The notes: generated by a model not told the origin, from the letters alone. A stretch of 32,624 bases of DNA from a virus (IMGVR_UViG_3300033571_024725:1-32624); one strand, 5' to 3'; shown: positions 1 to 8,126, numbered from the stretch's first letter. Numbers and translations are program-made.

Positions 1-21
1 GTGTTCGATTCTCTCGTTGTT

Positions 22-51
22 TTTACAGCGGGTAGGGGTTTTTTCTAAAAT
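22..51 (+). promoter_or_regulatory. Candidate late-operon promoter
   Basis: TTTACA (22-27) and TAAAAT (46-51) are separated by 18 nt, each a 5/6 match to the sigma-70 -35 and -10 hexamers. A start near 58 would give a short leader before the first packaging gene at 84. The tandem 7-bp repeat TGCACTT (51-57 and 58-64) sits at the predicted start and could bind a regulator. This is a sequence match only. Confidence 0.45.
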
Positions 52-63
52 GCACTTTGCACT

Positions 64-70
64 TTTGACA
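64..70 (+). promoter_or_regulatory. Start-associated heptamer TTTGACA, copy 1
   Basis: TTTGACA followed by exactly 13 nt and then GTG at 84. The same spacing recurs at seven other genes, which supports GTG 84 as the true start rather than the out-of-frame ATG at 79. Function unknown. Confidence 0.7.
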
Positions 71-83
71 CTTCGGCCATGGC

Positions 84-791
84 GTGGTCGATCTGCTAGG
101 CAAGCCGGAAGTTGAGCGGACGCCGAAAGGTTCAATCTCTCGGTGGGCGGCTCGGTATGGTTACTCGAACCGCGCGGTCAAAGGGTTCCTTGCCACTGGC
201 AAGGCGGCGGGGGATGTGCCTCCGTTCGATGAGCCGGAGAAAATGGAGGACTGGGGGCGGCGCCACCTTGGGAAGATCACCGGCCGGTTTCGGGCCGGGA
301 TCGAGCAGGCCATGGGGAAAGAGGCCGCCGCGGTGCCCGAGGCTCCGGAAAGTTTCTCGCCAATCCAGCTCCCCGATGTCCAGGCGCATGAGATGGGGAT
401 GGAAGTCCAGCTCGACGGCTACCGGCGGGAGTTCGCGATGCTGGCAAAGATGCGGGAAAAGGCTCTCACCGATGGCGATTTCTCCAGGGCGAACAACTAC
501 TTCGACCAGCAGAGCAAAGTCTCCTCCGAGATCCGGCAGCTTGAGCGGCTCCTGCCGACCATCCTTGAGCAGCGCGGGGATTTCCAACGCACCGCCGAAA
601 CCCGCGCCGCCACCATCGAATTTTTGACAGTGCTGAAACGCTCCCTCCTCGGGCGTGGTGCGAAAGCCGCCGGGCGTCTTCGCGCGGCGTCCTCCGATGT
701 GGAAATGCAGGAAGCCTGGCGCGAACAGATCATCGCCGTTTTCCGGGAGTGTTGCTCGCAGGGCTTCGGCGAAACCCTTTCCCTAGAATGA
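84..791 (+). CDS. Terminase small subunit (probable)
   Basis: A 235-residue protein directly before, and overlapping by 4 bp, the GpA-type large terminase, where phages encode the DNA-recognition subunit of the packaging motor. Residues about 15-60 look like a helix-turn-helix of the Nu1 kind (an ISRWAARYGYSNRAVKGFL stretch). The middle is charged and helical (about 105-170) and could oligomerise. An in-frame stop at 66-68 leaves no earlier start than GTG 84, and the start-associated heptamer ends 13 nt before it. The call rests mainly on position and the HTH-like N-terminus. It would bind the packaging site and hand DNA to the large subunit. Overlap with 788 suggests translational coupling. 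Confidence 0.7.
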   Translation: MVDLLGKPEVERTPKGSISRWAARYGYSNRAVKGFLATGKAAGDVPPFDEPEKMEDWGRRHLGKITGRFRAGIEQAMGKEAAAVPEAPESFSPIQLPDVQAHEMGMEVQLDGYRREFAMLAKMREKALTDGDFSRANNYFDQQSKVSSEIRQLERLLPTILEQRGDFQRTAETRAATIEFLTVLKRSLLGRGAKAAGRLRAASSDVEMQEAWREQIIAVFRECCSQGFGETLSLE

Positions 792-2677
792 AAGCCCGCG
801 ACCTGATCCTCTCGTGCTTCCTCACCGTTTTCCAGCCGCGCGGGGTGATGGGGCTGGGCGCGTGGATGGCCACCAACATCAACCTCCGCTCAACGGAAAA
901 CCCCGGCAAGCCCGGCGCTTACGATCCCGGCTACACCCCATTGCCGGCCATGATCGTCGATGACTTCATGGGTTCCGCCGAGTGGGACGAGCTGCATGTC
1001 CAGAAATCCTCCCAGGCATCGCTCTCCTTTCACACCATGGGGCACCTCGTCCGGAAGATCGCCGAAGATCCAGGAAATGCCATGTATGTGATCGACTCCG
1101 ACAAAGAGGCGAAAAACATTTCCGAGCGCCTGAAAGCCCTCATCGAAGACAGCCCCGCCACCGCCGGGATCTACACCGACTGCCAAGACGAAATCCTCAA
1201 CCTCACCATGCGCCTCCCGGGCATGAACCTCTGGCTGACCGGCGCGGGCTCCGCCGGATCGCTTGCCAACAAAACCGCCACCCTCGGCATCTCCGACGAA
1301 ACCGACAAGCACAAGCTTACCCGCGGCGAGGCGAACACCGTCGATCTTCTCCGCTCCCGGTTGAAAGAGCAGACCGGCGCCAAGCTCATCAACTACTCCA
1401 CCCCCACCCTCGCCAACGGCCAGATCCACCAGGAGTATCTCAGCGGATCACGCCACAAAGCCTTCGTCCCCTGCCCCCACTGCTCCGAGAAACAGGAACT
1501 CGTCTGGGAGCGCGTGAAATTCGGCCATTGCAAAGACCTTACCGGCGAGTGGGATCTCGACCGCGTCTCCCGCGAGACCTACTACGAGTGCGCGGCCTGC
1601 CTGCAGCCGATCCACGACCACCACAAGCGCGCCATCGTCGCCCAGGGCGAGTGGCGTCCCACGAATTTCCGCACCGCCATCGGCGATGATGGCATCGAGA
1701 AACTTGTCCCCGCCTGGTATCCGCGCCGGATGTCCGCCCACTATTCCGACCTCTATTCCCAGAACGAAAACGTCTCCTTCGGCCGCCTTGCCCTGAAATT
1801 TATCGCCGCGCTGAAAGACCCCATGAAAATGCGGGACTTCCTGCAAAACAACCTCGGCCAGCCCGATTCCGAAAGCGTCTCCGACGTCACCGAGGACAAG
1901 ATCCTCGCCCTTCGCGGAGCCTACCGCCGCCAACGCCCCGACCAACTGGAAGCCGACGGCCAAGCCATCGACATGGGCACACCCATTCCCGTCCGCCCGC
2001 TCTTCTGCGCCCTCCTTTCCGATACGCAGGACGACAACTCGAAATACACCCTCCAAGCCTTCTCCCGCACCGGCGATCAATACATCATCGACTGGGGCTC
2101 CTGCATGGAGCTCGCCGATCTCGACGACGTCATGCTCCGCACCGTCCGCTGGACGGAAAGGCAGCCCGACGGCACCATCGAATCCGGCGAAATGCCCGTT
2201 TCCGTCTGCATGATCGACGAAGGCGGCCACCGCACTTACGAAGTCCGCGAGCACGCATACGCCCGTTTCCCCTCCGTTTTCACCTCGAAAGGCTCCAGCT
2301 CCTCCGGCTCCATCATCGCCCTCCGCGATCATCGCATCCGCAAGGCCGACGAACTCGCCCCCACCATGCCCGTCGTGGTTTATGACGACAACACCTTCAA
2401 GCGCGATCTCTACATCCGCCGCATCGCCCGCTTCGATCCGGAGAAATTCGCAGCCTACGGCCAAGCCCGCACCTGGCTCCCGGTCAACCTTGAGACCGAG
2501 TTCACCCGCGAACTCATGAAAGAGCGCCTCGAACGCGATCGCGACGGACGCCTCCGCTGGAACACCCCCAAGGGAAACGACTGGGGCGACACCGTCAAAA
2601 TGGGCCTCATCATCAACACCTACCTTTCCCCCGAACTACTCCGCGCCGAAGCGGCAGAGGCGATGAATGCCGGGTGA
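788..2677 (+). CDS. Terminase large subunit, GpA family
   Basis: A 629-residue ATPase/nuclease that pumps phage DNA into the prohead and cuts it, as lambda gpA does. An ATPase domain lies in about residues 50-220: the P-loop position reads KSSQASLSF (73-81), and LGISDETD (166-173) looks like Walker B. A Zn ribbon follows with CPHC (229-232) and CAAC (268-271), typical of GpA proteins. The nuclease half (about 415-610) has SDTQDD, IDEGG and a conserved WGDTVKMG end. The P-loop lacks the usual GK[ST] signature; lambda gpA is also deviant, so it is probably still active. ATG 788 overlaps the stop of the small subunit (ATGA). Family is clear and gene order agrees. Confidence 0.93.
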   Translation: MKARDLILSCFLTVFQPRGVMGLGAWMATNINLRSTENPGKPGAYDPGYTPLPAMIVDDFMGSAEWDELHVQKSSQASLSFHTMGHLVRKIAEDPGNAMYVIDSDKEAKNISERLKALIEDSPATAGIYTDCQDEILNLTMRLPGMNLWLTGAGSAGSLANKTATLGISDETDKHKLTRGEANTVDLLRSRLKEQTGAKLINYSTPTLANGQIHQEYLSGSRHKAFVPCPHCSEKQELVWERVKFGHCKDLTGEWDLDRVSRETYYECAACLQPIHDHHKRAIVAQGEWRPTNFRTAIGDDGIEKLVPAWYPRRMSAHYSDLYSQNENVSFGRLALKFIAALKDPMKMRDFLQNNLGQPDSESVSDVTEDKILALRGAYRRQRPDQLEADGQAIDMGTPIPVRPLFCALLSDTQDDNSKYTLQAFSRTGDQYIIDWGSCMELADLDDVMLRTVRWTERQPDGTIESGEMPVSVCMIDEGGHRTYEVREHAYARFPSVFTSKGSSSSGSIIALRDHRIRKADELAPTMPVVVYDDNTFKRDLYIRRIARFDPEKFAAYGQARTWLPVNLETEFTRELMKERLERDRDGRLRWNTPKGNDWGDTVKMGLIINTYLSPELLRAEAAEAMNAG

Positions 2678-2678
2678 C

Positions 2679-2685
2679 TTTGACA
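2679..2685 (+). promoter_or_regulatory. Start-associated heptamer TTTGACA, copy 2
   Basis: TTTGACA, 13 nt, then GTG at 2699. It begins just after the large-terminase stop. TTGAC (2680-2684) could pair with GTCAA (2705-2709) across the start codon, but the loop would be long. Confidence 0.7.
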
Positions 2686-2698
2686 CCCCCGCCCTCCC

Positions 2699-2980
2699 GT
2701 GGCCGTCAATGCTCTCGTCGTCAAAAGTCTCACCCTCACCTACACGCGCACGCAGTTGGAAACCGCCCGCGCCACGGCGGCGGCGGACATCCTTTCCGGC
2801 GTGCAGGTGACGCAAGTCAATTTCGAAGGCGGCGGAGCCTCCGGACGCCCCATTTCCGGCGATCCCGCCTACGTCCTGGAGCACATCCAGTCCGCCCTGG
2901 ACACACTCGACGATCCGGATCTCCCCAATCGTCCTTCATCCGCCTTTATGGATCTTTCCCGCCGCACTTTCGGCACCTAA
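2699..2980 (+). CDS. Head-tail joining protein, gpW-like
   Basis: A 93-residue protein between the large terminase and portal, the slot held by lambda W (order A-W-B). gpW plugs the portal after packaging and provides the surface for tail docking. The sequence has a helical N-terminal half and the pattern ending in YVLEHIQSALDTLDD that small gpW-type joiners often show, but no diagnostic motif. GTG 2699 is chosen because it is the first start after the large terminase and has the heptamer at the fixed 13-nt distance. It ends 3 nt before the portal ATG, so the two are probably co-translated. The call depends largely on gene order. Confidence 0.65.
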   Translation: MAVNALVVKSLTLTYTRTQLETARATAAADILSGVQVTQVNFEGGGASGRPISGDPAYVLEHIQSALDTLDDPDLPNRPSSAFMDLSRRTFGT

Positions 2981-2983
2981 ATC

Positions 2984-4555
2984 ATGTCCCGCACCCGCCG
3001 TTCCCGCCGTTCCCGCGCCGCCGCCTTCGATGTTTCCGGCATCGCTGCGCCGTCGGCTGCCATCATCCCGCAAAGCGCCGGTTACGCCCCCAGCGGCCAG
3101 GGATACGATGCCGTTTCCGCCTCCACCATGCGCGGATATGTTTACTGGCCGCAGATGGACACGCGGAAAGAAGTCACCGCCCACACCCACATCGAGATCT
3201 GCCGCCGGGCCCGCGCTTTGTGTGAAAACGTCGGCCTCGCCGGGCACCTCATCGAGTGCATGGCGGATCTGATCGGCTACCTCATGCCGATGGGCGCCAC
3301 GCTCGACAAGGAATGGAACGAGCTGGCAAACGCCAACTTCCTCTCGAAGCAAACCGTCCCCGAAGTCTTCGACGCCTCGGGGAAATTCAACTTCTTCGAA
3401 TACCAGCTCAAGCTCGACGAATCCGCCTTCCGCGATGGCGACGTCCTCCCCGTCCTGACCGAAACCTCCTCCGGCTCCGCCCGCATCGCCACTTACGAGT
3501 CACACCAGATCGCCAACCCCTACGGCGTCCCGCAGAGCGTCGATGGCTGGATGCACGGCGTAAAGCTGAACCGTTTCAACCGCCACATGCGGTATTCGAT
3601 CACCGATCCCGCCGACAAAACCGCCATCCGCACCATCTCCGCCGGTGACTGCATCTACTACGGCCACTTCAAAAAAATCGGGCACGTCCGCCCCGTTTCC
3701 ATCCTCCGCGCCGCCATCAATCACCTTCAGGACATCGGCGAGATCGTCCGCGATGTGAAATACGGCATCAAGGTCCACAACCAAATCCCCCTCACCCTCG
3801 AAAGCCAGCTTGGCACGAATTTCCAATCCAACGCCACCCAGTCCATCGTCGGAAATGTCCGTTCCCGCTCCGTTCCTGGCAGCACCGATACCAGCACCAC
3901 CGCGCAAAAAATCGATTACGAAGAAGTGATGTCCGGCGGAAACATCCCACGCCTCCAGCCCGGCCAATCCCTAAAAGCCCTGGTCTCCGCCACCCCGCAC
4001 CCAAACCAGCTCGCCCTTCTCGATTGGATGGTCCGCGACATTTCATGGGGCTGCGGCTTACCTCCGGAAATCGTCTGGAACATGGACAAGCTCCGCGGAG
4101 CAAACAACCGCCTCCTCAACTCCAAGCTCCAGCGCTGGATCGGAGCCCGCCTCCTCCGCAAAAAAAACTTTGTCCGCCGCTTTTGGGTCTATCACGTCGC
4201 CAAGGAAATGAAAGCCGGCCGCCTCCGCGAGTGCCGCGATCCGGAGTGGTGGAAAGTCGCCATGCTCCCGCAGGAATCCATGACCGCCGACAAAGGCCGC
4301 GAAGGAAAACTCAACATCGATCTCGTCGCCAACCGCCTGATGAGTCTTCAGGACTTCTTCGCCCTCTCCGGCAAAGACTGGCTCACCGAGATCCGCCAGA
4401 TGGCCGCCGAAAACGACCAGCTCCGCGACCTGGGCCTCGCCGTCGCCGACATCGCCCGCGCCACCGCAAAATTCCCCGCCGAGCAACTCGACGAACCCGA
4501 TGAAGACGATCCCGCCACCGCGGACATCGAGGACGAGGAAGAGGAAGAGGAATGA
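2984..4555 (+). CDS. Portal protein, lambda gpB family
   Basis: A 523-residue protein, close to lambda gpB (533). The portal forms the dodecameric ring at one capsid vertex through which DNA is pumped and where the tail joins. The N-terminus is basic and Arg/Ser-rich. The core carries family-like features: a GWMHGVKLNRFNR segment, the RPVSILRAAINHLQDI helix, and a WGCGLPPEIVWNM motif followed by a long helix with RGANNRLLN. The C-terminus ends in an acidic run of Asp and Glu (last ~25 residues). Flanking terminase, gpW-like and S49 protease genes agree. ATG 2984 is the first start after gpW. Confidence 0.92.
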   Translation: MSRTRRSRRSRAAAFDVSGIAAPSAAIIPQSAGYAPSGQGYDAVSASTMRGYVYWPQMDTRKEVTAHTHIEICRRARALCENVGLAGHLIECMADLIGYLMPMGATLDKEWNELANANFLSKQTVPEVFDASGKFNFFEYQLKLDESAFRDGDVLPVLTETSSGSARIATYESHQIANPYGVPQSVDGWMHGVKLNRFNRHMRYSITDPADKTAIRTISAGDCIYYGHFKKIGHVRPVSILRAAINHLQDIGEIVRDVKYGIKVHNQIPLTLESQLGTNFQSNATQSIVGNVRSRSVPGSTDTSTTAQKIDYEEVMSGGNIPRLQPGQSLKALVSATPHPNQLALLDWMVRDISWGCGLPPEIVWNMDKLRGANNRLLNSKLQRWIGARLLRKKNFVRRFWVYHVAKEMKAGRLRECRDPEWWKVAMLPQESMTADKGREGKLNIDLVANRLMSLQDFFALSGKDWLTEIRQMAAENDQLRDLGLAVADIARATAKFPAEQLDEPDEDDPATADIEDEEEEEE

Positions 4556-4601
4556 TCCTCTTCCCTGAAACCTGAACACTCAACCCCAGCAAACTTTCCC
4601 G

Positions 4602-5477
4602 ATGAAACAGCTCCCCCGCATCGCCGCCCGCCTCTACTGCGAGCCATGGAACATCCTCCCCACCAACCACGCCGAGATCGGCAGGCAGTTCCGCGCCCAT
4701 CTTGAGGCCGGAGGCGCGCTCCCCGCCGCCTTCGCCGCCCGCACGGAGTTGGAAAACGCCGCCGACGATCTCACCGGCCCCGCCTGGCGCGATGAGGAAG
4801 GCCGCGTCGGAGCATTTCACACGCAAGTCACCGTGGAAGGCACCACCGCCATCCTCCCCATCCGTGGCGTCCTCGGGAAACACCTCTCCACCCTGGAGAT
4901 GTATTGCGGCGGCTCGGACTACGCCATCATTTCCCAGCAGGCCGCCAACATCGCCGCCGATCCGCGCATCGATCGCGTCATCATGCTCATCGACAGCCCC
5001 GGCGGCAACTGCGTCGGCAACCTCGAATGCGCCCGCTCCCTCCTCGCCATGGCCGGCGTGAAAGACACCGTCGCCTACACCGACACCATGGCCTGCTCCG
5101 CCGCCTACTTCCTCGCATCCGCCGCCGGAGCCTTCATCGCCGCCCCCTCCGCCTTGGTCGGCAGCATCTCCACCTACTGCGCTTACCTGGACGAGTCCCG
5201 GGCCTACGAAATGGAAGGCGTCGAAGTGAAAATGTTCCGCTCCGGCGAAGTGAAAGGAGCAGGCTACCCCGGCAAGCCATGGACGGAGGCCGAGATGGTC
5301 TCCATGCAAGCCGTCACCGATTCCCTCGCCGTCCAGTTCAAAGGCTTTGTCCGCGAGCGCCGCGGCCTCCCCGATTCCGCCATGCAAGGCCAATACTGGC
5401 CAGCCGACTCCGCCCCCGAAGGCGTCATCGATGATATGGCTGACTCCCTCGCCGAACTCCTCCAGCGCCTCGGCTGA
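4602..5477 (+). CDS. Prohead protease, S49 (ClpP/SppA-like), lambda gpC type
   Basis: A 291-residue serine peptidase that would trim scaffold and portal during capsid maturation. The crotonase-like core begins near residue 82 (AILPIRGVLG). IDSPGG (130-135) supplies the oxyanion glycines, Ser166 in ACSAAYF is the likely nucleophile, and Lys218 in GEVKGAG the general base, the S49 Ser-Lys dyad. It is shorter than lambda gpC (439), stopping soon after the protease domain. In lambda the scaffold is nested in the end of C; no nested scaffold is evident here, and a coiled-coil gene at 6182 may serve. A C-rich 46-nt gap precedes ATG 4602. Confidence 0.9.
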   Translation: MKQLPRIAARLYCEPWNILPTNHAEIGRQFRAHLEAGGALPAAFAARTELENAADDLTGPAWRDEEGRVGAFHTQVTVEGTTAILPIRGVLGKHLSTLEMYCGGSDYAIISQQAANIAADPRIDRVIMLIDSPGGNCVGNLECARSLLAMAGVKDTVAYTDTMACSAAYFLASAAGAFIAAPSALVGSISTYCAYLDESRAYEMEGVEVKMFRSGEVKGAGYPGKPWTEAEMVSMQAVTDSLAVQFKGFVRERRGLPDSAMQGQYWPADSAPEGVIDDMADSLAELLQRLG

Positions 5478-5481
5478 TCCC

Positions 5482-5742
5482 ATGGCCGATCCTTCCAGAT
5501 CCCGCCGCTTCCACGCTCCCAAGCGCGTGATGTTTCCGCTCCCCGTCAGCCTGTCCCTCTGCTGCGCCGCGCCCCTCGTTCCTTCCTCCCCCGGCATACG
5601 CTGCACCAAGTGCCGCGCCGCCACGGAGGCCGTCCACGTCCGCCACCTGGGCAGTTGCTACGGCGCAAAACTCGGAGATAAAAAAGCGATCGGCATCACC
5701 GCCACCTGCGCCGTGGAAGCCATCCGCGAGATGGCAGTTTGA
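5482..5742 (+). CDS. Small Cys-containing protein, unknown function
   Basis: An 86-residue ORF starting at ATG 5482, 4 nt after the protease stop. A CTKC pair near residue 41 and further cysteines suggest a small metal-binding knuckle like those of zinc-ribbon phage proteins. It has no clear Shine-Dalgarno site, and the N-terminal half is basic. It opens a run of three small genes placed between protease and scaffold/capsid, which looks like inserted cargo. Its stop overlaps the heptamer of the next gene. Coding status is moderately supported by position and codon composition. Confidence 0.5.
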   Translation: MADPSRSRRFHAPKRVMFPLPVSLSLCCAAPLVPSSPGIRCTKCRAATEAVHVRHLGSCYGAKLGDKKAIGITATCAVEAIREMAV

Positions 5743-5760
5743 CATGCAACGCATTGCATG
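5738..5760 (+). promoter_or_regulatory. Start-associated heptamer, copy 3, with start-codon dyad
   Basis: TTTGACA (5738-5744), 13 nt, ATG 5758. A perfect inverted repeat CATGCAA-CGCA-TTGCATG (5743-5760) includes the whole start codon. It could be an RNA hairpin limiting initiation or an operator for the DNA-binding protein encoded next. Confidence 0.65.
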
Positions 5761-5976
5761 ACCAAACAACATCCCGCAAAGCAGTTACCAGTAATGCTAT
5801 TGACCCGCCCCGAGGCAGCTCAGATCATGGGCGTAAGCATGCGAAAAACAGACAGTTTGATCGCGGAAGGAAAACTGCCGGTGGTCAGGATCGGAGCGTC
5901 TGTTAGGATTTCCCAAAAGTCCTTGGCTGAGTTCATTGAATCGATGGAAACCACTTCTCCATACAAAAACAAGTGA
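5758..5976 (+). CDS. Excisionase-family helix-turn-helix protein (MerR-like HTH_17)
   Basis: A 72-residue DNA-binding protein. Residues 14-61 follow the excisionase/MerR-like plan: LLTRPEAAQIMGVS (first helices and turn), an I/EGKLPVVRIG wing, then a SVRISQKSLAEFIES helix. Such proteins bend DNA in integrase complexes or repress transcription. The gene is clearly less GC-rich than its neighbours and interrupts the head operon, suggesting acquisition. The dyad over its own start codon suggests autoregulation, which is inference. It could be the directionality factor for the integrase at 27.3 kb despite the distance; a second protein of similar fold is encoded at 30866. Confidence 0.75.
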   Translation: MTKQHPAKQLPVMLLTRPEAAQIMGVSMRKTDSLIAEGKLPVVRIGASVRISQKSLAEFIESMETTSPYKNK

Positions 5977-6191
5977 ACGATTCATGCTCAAATTGCAAAT
6001 GGTGGGATGCGCTTGACGAGACGGATGGTTTTTGCGTTCGCTACGCTCCGCGCCCGTTTCTCGTAGAGAAAAAAGAAGACTGGACAACAAGGGAAGTGAT
6101 ATGGCCTCCCACTTCCGCCGGTAGATTTTGCGGAGAGCATCAGCCGAAGAATCGAGCCCAATTTGACACGCCCCGCAGGGCATGTCAGTGA
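5973..6191 (+). CDS. Small Cys-rich protein, probable zinc binder
   Basis: A 72-residue protein beginning with GTG 5973, overlapping the preceding stop by 4 bp. The N-terminus has CSNCKWW (Cys5 and Cys8), then FCVRY (Cys21) and RFCGEH (Cys53), enough ligands for one zinc site. Many phage and bacterial genomes carry short proteins of this CxxC-WW...C...C layout, but I know no assigned role. It is AT-richer than the capsid genes, like the HTH gene it overlaps, so the pair probably arrived together. Its last codons overlap the next gene's start (6182). Confidence 0.6.
   Translation: MNDSCSNCKWWDALDETDGFCVRYAPRPFLVEKKEDWTTREVIWPPTSAGRFCGEHQPKNRAQFDTPRRACQ
6162..6187 (+). promoter_or_regulatory. 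Start-associated heptamer, copy 4, with start-codon hairpin
   Basis: TTTGACA (6162-6168), 13 nt, ATG 6182. Bases 6164-6173 and 6178-6187 form a 10-bp stem with one mismatch around a CGCA loop (TGACACGCCC against GGGCATGTCA), burying the start codon in the stem. The site lies inside the end of the preceding gene. Confidence 0.7.
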
Positions 6192-6691
6192 ACGATAACC
6201 CGCCCGCCCCGGTAGAGGCGCAGGAAACCGCTCCGGCTCCGGCCGTTGCAGCGATCCCCGCCCCCGCCGAAACACCCGCCGCCGAGAGCGCCGCTCCGCG
6301 CAAGCCCGGATTCTTCGCCCGCCTCGCCGGTGCCGATGAAGCCGTCGCTGCCGCAAACAGCGCACTCGCAGCAGAGAAGGCTGCCCACAACGCCACCCGC
6401 ACCGAGCTCGCCAACGCGCAAGCCCTCGTCGCGGAATACCAGGCGCTTGAGGCTCGGTTGGAAGCCGCAGAGACAGCCAGCATCGCCGCCGTAGCGGCAG
6501 CGGCAAAGGCCACCGCCGAAATCCCCCGGCAGGTCGCGACACAAGTCGCCGCCACCGTGGAAGCCCTCGGCGTCACCGAGGACAAGCTCCCCGCCGCCTC
6601 CGAGGATCCACCCGCCAAAGGCGAGGAGTTCTCCCACCTGAAAGGCCGCGCCCGCGCCGCTGCCGCCTTCTCCGCCCAATTCGCGCGCTAA
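6182..6691 (+). CDS. Alanine-rich coiled-coil protein, candidate scaffold
   Basis: A 169-residue protein just before the major capsid gene, the usual place of the assembly scaffold. Residues 1-40 are Pro/Ala-rich and likely disordered. A long Ala/Glu helix with coiled-coil character covers about 50-120 (ANSALAAEKAAHN, LEARLEAAETAS). The C-terminus is charged (GEEFSHLKGRARAAAAF), like the capsid-binding end of scaffolds. ATG 6182 is supported by the heptamer at 13 nt. Position and composition suit an internal scaffold cleaved by the S49 protease; a capsid-decoration or head-fibre role is possible. No family motif is recognised. Confidence 0.55.
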   Translation: MSVNDNPPAPVEAQETAPAPAVAAIPAPAETPAAESAAPRKPGFFARLAGADEAVAAANSALAAEKAAHNATRTELANAQALVAEYQALEARLEAAETASIAAVAAAAKATAEIPRQVATQVAATVEALGVTEDKLPAASEDPPAKGEEFSHLKGRARAAAAFSAQFAR

Positions 6692-6728
6692 CCGTTTCAA
6701 ATAACACCCCCACCCCCCAAACACCACC

Positions 6729-7649
6729 ATGTCACTCACCCTTCTTGATCTCGCAGCCCGCACCGGCAGCGACGCCATCGTCGGACTTATCGAAGATGTC
6801 ACGACCTCCGCACCCGAGTTCCGCAGCGTCCTCGCCCGCCCGATGCCAGGCACCAGCTACAAGCTGACCCGCCGCACCGCCCTGCCAACGCCCGCTTTCC
6901 GCGACGCAAACCCCGGCTCGCTCGCCAGCTCCTCCAGCACCTACGTGCAGGATCTGAAACAGATGTATTTCCTCGATTGCCCGCTTGAGGTGGACGAGAT
7001 GATCATCAAGGGCGACTCCCGCGACATCGGCGATCTCCTCAGCGATGAGGCATCCGGCGCTCTTGAGGCAGCGTTCAACGTCCTCGGCAGCCAGTTTTAC
7101 TACGGCACCGCCGCCGATGCGAAAGGCTTTGCCGGTCTGCAATCGCAGCTCTCCATCGATAGCGTCTTCGCCGGTGGCACTACCTCCACCACTTCCGCCT
7201 ACCTCGTGGACATCTCCCTTCAGGGCGTCCATTTCGTGGTCGGAAACGACGGCGCGATCGAGCTTCCCGATTGGATGAAACAGAAGGTCTCGACAGGCAA
7301 CATGGCCTTCGTCTCGAACCTCTCCAGCTTCATCGGCCTCAACGTCGGCCACACGGATGCCGTTTACCGCGTCCGCGGCGTCAACGCCGGAGCCAACAAA
7401 CTCACCGATGCCAAAGGCGCCGAGCTTCTCAGCAAGGTCCCCGGCCGCATCGCAGCCAAAGGCACCCTCCGCTGGTTCCTCAACCGCACCGCCGCCTATT
7501 CCCTCCAGCTCTCCCGCAGCGCCGTCGGCCAAGTGGATGCCGGAGCATCGGGTCTCCCTGCTTTCGCCCCGTTCCCCACGGAGCTCGGCGGCGTGCCAAT
7601 CATCGTCACCGACTCGCTCCTCGACACCGAGACCACCACCAACAGCTAA
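6729..7649 (+). CDS. Major capsid protein (probable HK97 fold)
   Basis: A 306-residue protein in the major-head slot after protease and scaffold candidate. The N-terminus (MSLTLLDLAARTGSD) is followed by a T/S/P-rich stretch and a YKLTRR segment where the extended loop would lie; DCPLEVDEMIIKG then ALEAAFNVLGSQFYYG match the spine-helix region common in HK97-like capsids, and PVIVTDSLL-like strands occur near the end (GGVPIIVTDSLLD). There is no long N-terminal delta domain, so a separate scaffold is expected. The leader is A/C-rich with no Shine-Dalgarno motif. A very stable GC hairpin follows the stop. Confidence 0.85.
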   Translation: MSLTLLDLAARTGSDAIVGLIEDVTTSAPEFRSVLARPMPGTSYKLTRRTALPTPAFRDANPGSLASSSSTYVQDLKQMYFLDCPLEVDEMIIKGDSRDIGDLLSDEASGALEAAFNVLGSQFYYGTAADAKGFAGLQSQLSIDSVFAGGTTSTTSAYLVDISLQGVHFVVGNDGAIELPDWMKQKVSTGNMAFVSNLSSFIGLNVGHTDAVYRVRGVNAGANKLTDAKGAELLSKVPGRIAAKGTLRWFLNRTAAYSLQLSRSAVGQVDAGASGLPAFAPFPTELGGVPIIVTDSLLDTETTTNS

Positions 7650-7655
7650 CCCCCC

Positions 7656-7683
7656 GCGGCGCGGGCACCACCGCCCGCGCCGC
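7656..7683 (+). terminator. GC-rich hairpin after the capsid gene
   Basis: Perfect 11-bp inverted repeat GCGGCGCGGGC (7656-7666) and GCCCGCGCCGC (7673-7683) around a 6-nt loop, 7 nt after the capsid stop. There is no T run, so it is more likely a transcript-stabilising 3' hairpin or attenuator than a full terminator. Confidence 0.6.
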
Positions 7684-7712
7684 ACCCAAACTCCCACCCC
7701 ACCCCCACGACC

Positions 7713-8126
7713 ATGCCTGATCCAGTTTCCGAACGCCGCCTCCAGGACGCACAAATTAACAAAAGCGTCGCCCTTCCAAGTGGAGCCACCACCGCGAACA
7801 CGACCTCCGTCGATCTCGGTAAAACCCTCCCCTTCCCGATCACGGAAAGCTTCCACGCGCGGCTTTCCACCACCACCGCCGCCGGTGCGAACAACCGGAA
7901 CATCACTGTCCGCTTCCAGGACTCGGCTGACAACATCACCTTCGCAAACATCGCGAAGCTCGGTGCCCTCACCGTGACCGATGCGAACGGAGCCGGATAC
8001 CCGGTTGGCACGTTCACCGTCCAGCTCCCGCCCGACACCCGCCGCTACGTTCGCGGACAGGCCACGGGCGAAGCCAATGGCGGCAACTCCGCCAACGGCA
8101 GCCTCACCGTATCCTTCCTCTTCTGA
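7713..8126 (+). CDS. Probable capsid decoration protein
   Basis: A 137-residue protein rich in Thr, Ala, Asn and Gly and predicted as beta strands (ARLSTTTAAG, NITVRFQDSADN, GTFTVQLPPDTRRYVRG). The pattern of a short all-beta protein right after the capsid gene resembles head decoration proteins of the Bbp16 kind, which bind the outside of the shell. It is the last gene before a strong terminator, so it closes the head transcript. A capsid-vertex or head-fibre protein is the alternative. The many surface Ser/Thr/Asn make it a conceivable acceptor for the glycosyltransferases encoded next, but that is speculation. Confidence 0.55.
   Translation: MPDPVSERRLQDAQINKSVALPSGATTANTTSVDLGKTLPFPITESFHARLSTTTAAGANNRNITVRFQDSADNITFANIAKLGALTVTDANGAGYPVGTFTVQLPPDTRRYVRGQATGEANGGNSANGSLTVSFLF

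Noticed and set aside
623-629. TTTGACA inside the small terminase gene
   Set aside because: No start codon 13 nt downstream; it is coding sequence.
4383-5624. 413-residue minus-strand ORF opposite portal and protease
   Set aside because: Low-complexity Gly/Ala/Asp product opposite two well-supported genes.
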